Assembly: GCA_016714685.1 (NCBI GenBank)
Contig: JADKCH010000026.1
Span: 1 to 28,347, forward strand
From: Candidatus Geothrix odensensis
Lineage (GTDB): Bacteria > Acidobacteriota > Holophagae > Holophagales > Holophagaceae
Direction: 5' to 3'
Length of the DNA stretch: 28,347 nt
Part shown: piece by piece, positions 22,221 through 28,347 of the stretch
Numbering within the stretch: position 1 is the first letter of the stretch
Layout of the letters: every line of letters starts with the position of its first letter
Translations under genes and position numbers: made by a program
The notes under the pieces: model-generated
Database searches by the model: none
Told to the model about the DNA's origin: nothing
The model's input: only the letters and a program-made list of their open reading frames with translations

Positions 22221-23647
22221 GGGAGGCGCTCGGCGGGAATGGTCCGCTCGTAGATCCGGGCCTCCAGGAAGATCCGGAGCACCTCGGCGTCCAGCAGGTT
22301 GACCTTGGCCTCCTGCTCCAGGATCTGGAGGCTGCGTTCCACGCTCACGGCGGCCTTGTAGGGCCGATCCGCGGCGGTGAGCGCGTCGTACACATCCGAG
22401 ACGGCCATGAGCTTGCTCTGCACGGGAATGTCCGGCTCTTTGAGCTGCCGCGGGTAGCCCTTGCCGTTCAGGCGCTCATGGTGGGCCCAGGCGATCTCGG
22501 GGACGCCCGCGAGCTCGGTGGTCCAGGGGATCTGGCTGAGGAACCGGTAGGTGTAGGTGACGTGGTTCTGGATCTCGTCCCGTTCCTGCTCAGAGAGGCT
22601 GCCCTTGGTGATCTTCAGCAGGTCGATGTCCTGGCGCTCGATGAGGGTCCGGCGGTCCCCCGACCAGTGCTGATAGGTGAGCTCCTCGAGGTGCTCCAGT
22701 TCCAGAGCCACCTTTTCCGGCAGGACGGTGGGTTCGTTGCTGCGCCGCACCAGATCCATCAGGCGGCGGGTCTCCTCCTCCTGCTGCGCCAGCAGCTGGC
22801 CGAGGGCATCGTGGTCGAAGGGGTTGCCCTTGCTCCAGGCGTCCAGCATGCGGTCGCGCATGGACTCCAGGGTGCGCTGATGCAGGCGCTGGTAGATGCT
22901 CTCCAGGTGCTCACCCTCGATCTTCTTGGCCTTCACCAGCACCTGCTCCCGCACGCCCACCTTGCCGAAGTCGTGCAGCAGGCTGGCGTATCGGATCTCG
23001 CGGATCTGGAGCGGGTTGAAGTGGAGGCCCCCATAGGGGCCATTGGGCGTCTGGTTCACGGCCTCGGCGAGGCCCACCGTCAGGTCGGCCACCCGGCTGG
23101 AGTGGCCGGAGGTGCTGGGATCGCGGGCCTCGATGGCGGTCACGGAGGCGTTCACGAAGCCCTCGAAGAGCCGCTCGATGTCGTTCTTCAGGCCCAGGAT
23201 CTCCTGGGTGCGGGCCTCCACCATGCGCTCGAGGTTCTGCTGGTACTCCTCGTTCTCCCGCAGCAGGCGGTAGTGCTCCAGGGCCCGCTCCAGGGCCGCT
23301 TCGATCTCCGCCAGCTTGAAGGGCTTCTGGATGAAGTCGTAGGCGCCGCGCTTGAGGGCCTGGATGGCGGCTTCCGTGGTGGCGTAGCCGGTCATGAGGA
23401 TGCCCATGGCCTGGGGATCCTCGTCGTGGACGGCTCGCAGGAGCTCCAATCCGGACAGCCCGCCGGGCATGTTCAGGTCCGTGAAAATCACGGGGAAGTG
23501 CTTCTCCTTCACCCGTGCCAGAGCCTGGGTCCCACCTTCGGCCCCCTCAGCGGCATAGCCCTGGTCCTGGAGCGCCTCCACCAGGAGCATGCGCAGGTCT
23601 GCTTCGTCATCCACGATCAGGATGGGGATGGGGGAGGGCAGGGCCAC
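22217..23647 (-). CDS. Response regulator with HD-GYP domain (c-di-GMP phosphodiesterase)
   Basis: Predicted to hydrolyse c-di-GMP. 476 residues from GTG 23647, chosen because it starts just before PIPILIVDDE and has GGAG upstream. A longer in-frame opening to 24205 is low-quality clpB-derived sequence. The receiver (1-125) has Asp57 in FTDLNMPGG and KPF near 107. A coiled coil follows (LLRENEEYQQNLERMVEART). The HD-GYP domain (about 175-460) contains GHSSRVADL, YASLLHDFGKVGV (HD metal site), NHVTYTYRFL, AWAHHERLNGKGYP (HHE and GYP motifs, with Asn where Asp is usual), and VSDVYDALTAADRPY. About 100 extra residues lie between HDFGK and the next conserved helix (ITKGSLSEQERDEIQNH). It is the first gene of the four-gene operon. 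Confidence 0.93.
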   Translation of the reverse strand: MALPSPIPILIVDDEADLRMLLVEALQDQGYAAEGAEGGTQALARVKEKHFPVIFTDLNMPGGLSGLELLRAVHDEDPQAMGILMTGYATTEAAIQALKRGAYDFIQKPFKLAEIEAALERALEHYRLLRENEEYQQNLERMVEARTQEILGLKNDIERLFEGFVNASVTAIEARDPSTSGHSSRVADLTVGLAEAVNQTPNGPYGGLHFNPLQIREIRYASLLHDFGKVGVREQVLVKAKKIEGEHLESIYQRLHQRTLESMRDRMLDAWSKGNPFDHDALGQLLAQQEEETRRLMDLVRRSNEPTVLPEKVALELEHLEELTYQHWSGDRRTLIERQDIDLLKITKGSLSEQERDEIQNHVTYTYRFLSQIPWTTELAGVPEIAWAHHERLNGKGYPRQLKEPDIPVQSKLMAVSDVYDALTAADRPYKAAVSVERSLQILEQEAKVNLLDAEVLRIFLEARIYERTIPAERLP

Positions 23648-24054
23648 ACAGACTCCAGGTACGGCCGACTCATCGGACTGGCCGACCCCGAGGGCAAGTT
23701 TCAGGCGAGAAGGCGGGGAGCCTGGGCCATGCGAATCGTCGTTTGACAATCGCAAGGTTTTGGCCGGCCGGGAACCGCCCCCGCCGTGCGCCGGGCAAGC
23801 CACGCGATCGCCTCGGCCTCCACCAGGCCCCGCCCGGACCACCAGCCGTGCAGCCGGGCGAGCTGGCCCGAAGGACCTGCCGGGCGGGGTCACCACCACC
23901 TGCTGGATGAGTCGCTTGAGGACGCGCGCCAGGCGTCGACCGCGAAGCTGCCACGCCGCCAGTTGAGTGGGAGGACGCGCCAGCCGCGCCAGGCCGCCGA
24001 GCCCACGCGAAGCGCCAGGCGAATGGCGCCGGGCGCCCGCCTCGGCCCCACCCA
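23648..24054. other. Degraded intergenic stretch between clpB and the signalling operon
   Basis: No intact gene is visible. On the minus strand 23870-24000 holds a second, noisier copy of a clpB 3' segment (reads VLKRLIQQVVV). 23648-23760 is the upstream region of the HD-GYP gene; TTGTCA on the minus strand near 23747 could be part of a promoter, but no full promoter can be set. Confidence 0.4.
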
Positions 24055-24161
24055 GGGGGGGGGGCCCCCCCCCCCCCGCCCCCCCCCGCCGGCGGGGCGC
24101 GCCCTGCAGGACCAGCGGTCCGACAGGGCCCACCACCACCTGCAGGATGAGTCGCTTGAGG
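23891..24161 (-). repeat. Direct repeat of the clpB 3' end
   Basis: A 31-base segment at 23891-23921 recurs at 24131-24161 with one mismatch, exactly 240 bases apart. Both encode LKRLI-(Q/L)-QVVV on the minus strand. Weaker similarity continues on the clpB side of both copies (GGCGCC..GTCGAAG versus GCGCC..GTCGACCGCGAAG). This is either a real tandem partial duplication or a misjoin of two noisy reads. Confidence 0.6.
24055..24087. other. G10-C13-G-C9 homopolymer tract
   Basis: Ten G (24055-24064) are followed by thirteen C (24065-24077), one G and nine C (24079-24087). It sits between the two clpB-end copies. Nothing similar occurs elsewhere in the window. A sequencing or assembly artefact is likely. 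Confidence 0.7.
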
Positions 24162-26581
24162 GGACGGGCGCCGTAGGGGGGTCGAAGCCCTCGGCCGCCA
24201 GCCACGCAGGGCCGCCTCAGGGGCCTCCAACTGCAGCCGCTGTTCCTGCAGCTGGGCCTCCACCCGCCTGCCTGAGCTGGATGCGGGCCACGGCCTTCAT
24301 GTCCTCGCGGCCCAGGAGCGGAAGATCACCACCTCGTCCAGGCGGTTCAGGAACTCCGGGCGAAGTGGGCGTGGAGGGCTGCCTGGACCGCGGCCTCGGC
24401 CTGGGCGGGGTCGCCCCCGCGTCGAAGATGGCCTGGCTGCCCAGATTCGTGGTCATGAGCACCCACCGTATTGCGGAAGTTCACCGTCCGGCCCTGCCCA
24501 TCCGTGAGGCGGCCGTCCTCCAGCACCTGCAGGAAGAGATCGAAGGTGCGCGGGGGCCTTCTCCATCTCGTCGAGCAGGATGACGGCGCGTAGGGCCGGC
24601 GGCGGATGGCCTCGGTGAGGCGGCCGCCCCTCCTCGTAGCCCACGTAGCCCGGCGCGGCGCCGATGAGGCGGTGGCATCGGCCTCGTGGGTGAACTCGCT
24701 CGTGTCGATGCGCACCAGGCGTTCTCGTCGTCGAAGAGGAACTCCGCCAGGGCCCGGGCCACTTCGGTCTTGCCACGCCCGTGGGGCCCAGGAAGAGGAA
24801 GCTGCCGATGGGCCGCTTGGGATCACCCAGCCCGCGCGGTTGCGGCGCAGGGCGTCGCTGATGGCGGTGAGGGCCGGGTCCTGGCCCACCACGCGCTCCT
24901 GGGCGGGCCTCCATCTTCAGGAGCTTCTCCACCTCGCCTTCGAGGATGCGGTTCAGCGGAATGCCCGTCCAGCGGCTCACGATGGCCGCGACATCGGCCT
25001 CGCCCACCTCCAGGCGCAGCATGGCGGTCTCCTTTGGGAGACCCTGCCGCAGCCGTTTCTCCAGGGCCGGGATCTCGCCGTACTCCAGGCGCGAGGCTCG
25101 CTCATGCTCGCCCTTCGTCTTGGCCTGTTCCAGCTCGATGCGCAAGTCATCCAGCTTCTCTTGGAGCCTGCGGGTCCCCTCGATGACCTTCTTCTCGTTC
25201 TCCCACTGGCGCGCAGCCCTGACAGCTCCTCGTTCAATTCCGCCAGTTCTTTCCAGGTCGGCCAGGCGGGCCGGCTGGCGGCATCCTTCTCCTTGGTGAG
25301 GGAATGGCGCTCCAGCTGCAGCTGCATCTCGCGGCGCTCGCGGATGTCGATCTCCGTGGGGCGGCTGTCCAGCTGCAGCGCACGGCGCTGGCGGCCTCAT
25401 CCATGAGGTCCACGGCCTTGTCCGGCAGGAACCGGTCGGCGATGAAGCGCGTGGGCTCAGCTGGGCGCCGCCACCAGGGCCGCGTCTGGATGCACTCCCT
25501 GTGGTGCAGCTCGTAGCGGCGCTCCCTTCAGGCCGCCAGGATGGAGATGGCGTCCTCCCCCCCGGCTCGTCTCACGAAGACAGGCTGCGCCAAAGCGGCG
25601 CCCAGGGGCCGAATCCTTCTCGATGCTGCTGATGATCGTCCAGGTGTGGCGCCGATGCAGCGCAGCTCACCCCTCGCCAGGGCGGGTTTCAGCAGGTTGG
25701 CTGCGTCCATGCCGCCCGGACACCGCCCCACGCCTGCCAGCATACAGAAAATGCAGTTCGTCGATGAAGGCACCACCTGGCCTCGGCCTTCTCGACCTCC
25801 ACCGTTGACACCCTGAGGCGCTCCTCGAACTGGCCGCGTTACCGGTTCCCGCCACCAGGCATGTCCAGGAGCCCATGACCCGCAGGCCTTCAAGGCTCCT
25901 CGGGCACGTCGCGCTTGTGGATGCGCGGGCCAAGGCCCTCACGATGGCGGTCTGCCCGCCCGGTTCCCGATGAGCACAGGGTTGTTCTTGGTGCGCCGCA
26001 AAGCACCTGCAGCTCCCTGCGGACTTCCTCGTCCCCGGCCGATGACTGGGTCGAACTTTCCCGCAGCAGCCAGGGCCGTGCAGTCCTGGCGTGCTTCCTC
26101 CCAGGCGGCGAACTTCTCCTCGGCCTTCTCGTCCTCCACCTCGAGCCCTTGCGGCCTCGCGGTCGCCGCCTCGAGCTTCTTCCGGTCCAGGCCGAAGCGT
26201 TGCAGCACCTTCTTGGCAGCGTCGGCATGGGCCAGGCGTGGCAGGCATCCGTGGCCGGAAGCGACGCTCGCCCAGGCCCCGGCCGGTGTCGCTGGCCACT
26301 TCGAGGAAGATGCCGGAAGGCCTGCACCCTGGGGCTCAGCCCGCCACGCCCGGGGCAGCTTGGCGATGTTCGGCGGCCTCCGCCAGGCCCTGGATGGATT
26401 CATGGGCCCCAGCCCCCCGCTCCAGCAGGAAGACGGAACGCTTCGGTCGCCGAGCAGGGTGCCGAAAAGTGCTGAACCAGCTCCGGATGCTGGTCCCAGC
26501 GGCCCATGCCAGCGGCCACCACGTCGTTGGCTTTCTGGGTGAAGGAAGGAGGGACGCCGGAGCACCTCGAGGTCCCAGCAT
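24095..26581 (-). pseudogene. clpB: Chaperone ClpB (Hsp104 family), many frameshifts
   Basis: ClpB is a cytoplasmic AAA+ disaggregase working with DnaK. Pieces in all three minus-strand frames appear in the correct family order: FTQKANDVVAAGM (N domain, about 26550); AAKKVLQRFGLDRKKLEAAT; ALAAAGKFDPVIGR; RTKNNPVLIG (Walker A start, near 25980); MDAANLLKPALARGELRCIG; RFIADRFLPDKAVDLMDEAA; coiled middle domain EIDIRERREMQLQLERHSLT to LPKETAMLRLEV (25350-25000); VSRWTGIPLNRILEGEVEKL; PIGSFLFLGPTGV (second Walker A, about 24790); GAAPGYVGYEEG; ILLDEMEKA; QVLEDGRLTDGQGRTVNF; EFLNRLDEVVIF; and YGARPLKRLI at the end. The long middle domain identifies ClpB rather than ClpC. Frame changes come roughly every 50-150 bases while residues stay conserved, which favours sequence error. 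The start is uncertain; ATG 26581 is a guess. Confidence 0.85.
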
Positions 26582-26699
26582 GGATCAATGTGATCAAAAA
26601 TACTAAATTTCTTCAAACTGTGCCTATGGCGCCATCGACATGGGGGCGTGCCAGGGGCCCCATCTGCCGGAGGGATCCGTGACACATCGAGGGTCAGGC

Positions 26700-27110
26700 C
26701 CGGTCGAGGCGGACCAGATCACCGTCCCCGCCACCCACGGCCTTTCCAGTTCTCGCTTTGGTGGGGTTGGCCTCCCGTCCCGCCGCCACTTGGCGAGCAG
26801 CCTCTGCTGTCTTGCGGAGCCAGGGTTTGGGCACTCAGGGTCCGAGAAACAGCTCCGAGTTCGCCGGCCACGCGAAGTGGTGCCGAGGCGATCACCACAC
26901 GCAACCTGGCCGCTGGTTGCGGATCATGGCGAGGGCTGGCGTCCCGCAGGCAGGCATGTGGATCGAGGATGACCACCGGCTCGGTGGCTCGGCCAGCCTG
27001 GCAGGGCTTCCTCTCTGGCCGCCGCTGGAGCGGCAGCCAAGTGGGGGAGAGGATCGAGACGCTTTCTGCGTCGCAGGAGCGCATCGTCATCAACCATGAC
27101 GGAGGGTTGG
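26700..27110 (-). pseudogene. Receiver-domain-like remnant
   Basis: Minus-strand pieces in different frames resemble a response-regulator receiver: VMVDDDALLR (acidic pair), LARLAEPPS, EPVVILD (phospho-acceptor strand, near 26980), IHMPACGTPALAMIRNQRPG, then RVVIAS. Order and spacing fit a receiver of about 120 residues. Several indels are needed and no full frame exists. It lies upstream of clpB on the same strand. Confidence is limited because each piece is short. Confidence 0.4.
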
Positions 27111-27156
27111 CGCCACCTTCCCGGCACTGGAGAGGCTGCTGGGAACAGAAGTCATA

Positions 27157-27365
27157 GGACCATCCTGGGTGGGGGGACTTTCACGGGCTTCAGCTTTTCA
27201 TTTGATTTCAAGAGCTGAGATCGTTGGGCTGCCATTCGACCAGATCCATGAAGACATGCTGGAGGACGCCCATTGTGGTTCATCACTCGTCCTGGCGGGA
27301 TCGTCGATTCCATTTTCGTATAATAATATAAATTTTTAATATATATTTCGAATAAAACCAGGAGC
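27157..27365. other. Non-coding stretch with AT-rich core
   Basis: No gene is visible. 27313-27358 is almost pure A/T within GC-rich surroundings and contains TATAATAATATAAA-like sequence that could serve as a promoter in either direction. A second small AT-rich patch at 26590-26625 precedes clpB. Confidence 0.4.
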
Positions 27366-28166
27366 TTGTGTCCTGCAGTCGCCGAAAAATCGTCTTATGG
27401 TGACCGGAACAAGGAGTGCAAGCGGATGGATGAACGGATCAGGACTTTGCGGGAGCCGGAGCCAGTCAACTCAGGGCACTTCAATCGCGATTCCCGAGGC
27501 TACGGGCCCATTCGCCAGTTCCCACAGGACTCACACCAGGACATCCTGGTTATCTCCGGGTGAGCAACCAGAGCTAGCCCTCTACTTCCCAACTGGCGGG
27601 ATGACGGCTGCGCTGGTCCATCTGGCCGACTCGCTTCCAGGGGGCCATGGCCGAAGACTCAGGTGGCATATTCGATCAATTGTAATGGATGGAGCAGAAG
27701 ATACGGGAACAATTACCTATTTTAGGGCACATCTTGCAAAATCGGAGCGGAGTCCTAAAACCAAGTCGAACCTGTAGAACCAACCTCTACAAATACCTCA
27801 GGGCCCACAACCCACTGGGCATCGCCAGCCATTCGGACGAGTTGGGCGGCCAGTGCGGGCATTCAACCTGCCGATCGGTCACGGATTCGTGAATGAGGAA
27901 CTGCCGCGGCGAGGCAATTCCGAGTCAGCGTGCACACCATTTTCCGGGGCATGCCGACCTGGGCTGATGGATCCACCTTTCGCTGGACAAGCTCGAGTCC
28001 AACGCTAGGAAGCTGGAGCGGGCCCTGCTCACGCGGACCTGCCTCGGGACCTGGACAGCCCAGCGGGAGGTATGGATTGGCGGCGATTCGAGGACGGGAA
28101 GCGATCCAGGGCGCTTCCTCGATCAGCAAGAAACAGGACATCCTGGAACGCATCATGAAACGCTAG
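27366..28166 (+). other. Unresolved possibly coding region, heavily frame-broken
   Basis: Short plus-strand frames look partly protein-like: MDERIRTLREPEPVN (27430 region), PELALYFPTGGMTAALVHLA (27570), and near the end HTIFRGM, DLGLMD and LDKLESNARKLERALLT (27935-28030), closing with SKKQDILERIMKR before TAG at 28164-28166. The His-containing helix followed by a second helix vaguely suggests an HPt-type bundle. No frame is continuous and no function can be assigned. Confidence 0.25.
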
Positions 28167-28347
28167 CGGTCGGGTCTGGCCTGCGGACCGGAGGCTAGCG
28201 CGGTCCTGGCTGCACGGCCGCAGCCTGGGCCAGGAAGCAGGCCGTGAGCAGGAGGCGTGTACGAAAGAGGGCCTGGAAGGCGGTGTCGAGGCCCATCACC
28301 AGCTGCTTTCTGAATGATAGATTCGAGGCCCATGAAGCCGGGCCCCG
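28167..28347. other. Window end, no supported feature
   Basis: A minus-strand frame reads MGLDTAFQALFRTRLLLTAC then FLAQAAAVQPGPR and stops near 28198, like a short signal-peptide segment. It is too short to call. Confidence 0.2.

Noticed and set aside
22217..24205. 662-codon version of the HD-GYP gene
   Set aside because: The extra N-terminus is translated from the duplicated clpB end and the homopolymer tract; the receiver fold begins just after GTG 23647.
1..28347. CRISPR array
   Set aside because: No regularly spaced direct repeats; the attC sites share core motifs but are spaced by whole genes.

Overview
The window looks like a chromosomal segment of a GC-rich, double-membraned bacterium. 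BamA, Skp, a surface lipase and lipoproteins imply an outer membrane. Protein style and gene order (purA, clpC, bamA, skp; metK; many receiver proteins) suggest Acidobacteriota, class Holophagae (Geothrix/Holophaga-like). That placement is inferred from resemblance; no search was run.

Layout. (1) Positions 1-2160: an AT-rich integron gene-cassette array with two well-formed attC sites and one degenerate one. It carries a secreted PsbP/DUF1795-like protein, a broken HEPN-like gene and a tiny lipoprotein. No integron integrase lies in the window. (2) 2160-4200: accessory debris, with a possible zinc-ribbon ORF, a histone-H1/AlgP-like Lys/Pro/Ala-rich protein and a truncated tyrosine recombinase, ending at a terminator and tRNA-Glu/tRNA-Lys. 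(3) 4499-14174: core genes. purA (-) is divergent from clpC-bamA-skp-MFS-plsC (+), and clpC and bamA overlap by ATGA. (4) 14223-19285: a VolA/Pla-1-type lipase lipoprotein (-), a coiled-coil lipoprotein (-) and metK (+). (5) 19456-23647 (-): a tightly packed signalling operon of REC-HD-GYP, REC with a GAF-like C-terminus, NagZ-type GH3, and REC-GGDEF, which could both make and degrade c-di-GMP. (6) 23648-28347: poor-quality or decayed sequence, with a clpB gene recognisable from end to end but broken by many frameshifts, a G10-C13 tract, a duplicated clpB 3' end, a receiver-like remnant, and about 1.2 kb that cannot be resolved.

Single-base frame breaks occur in the left 3 kb, in the lipase, in nagZ and very densely in clpB. 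Most are repaired by adding one base to a homopolymer, with the protein otherwise well conserved. This points to sequencing or consensus errors rather than biological decay. The premature stop in the HEPN cassette gene and the truncated recombinase could be genuine.

How the genes work together: ClpC (protein quality control), BamA and Skp (outer-membrane protein insertion and chaperoning) and PlsC (phospholipid synthesis) form an envelope-biogenesis block. The lipase and lipoprotein are predicted envelope or surface products. The receiver operon couples c-di-GMP turnover to a cell-wall recycling hydrolase. The most novel content is the integron array and the signalling operon with its unusually expanded HD-GYP domain.
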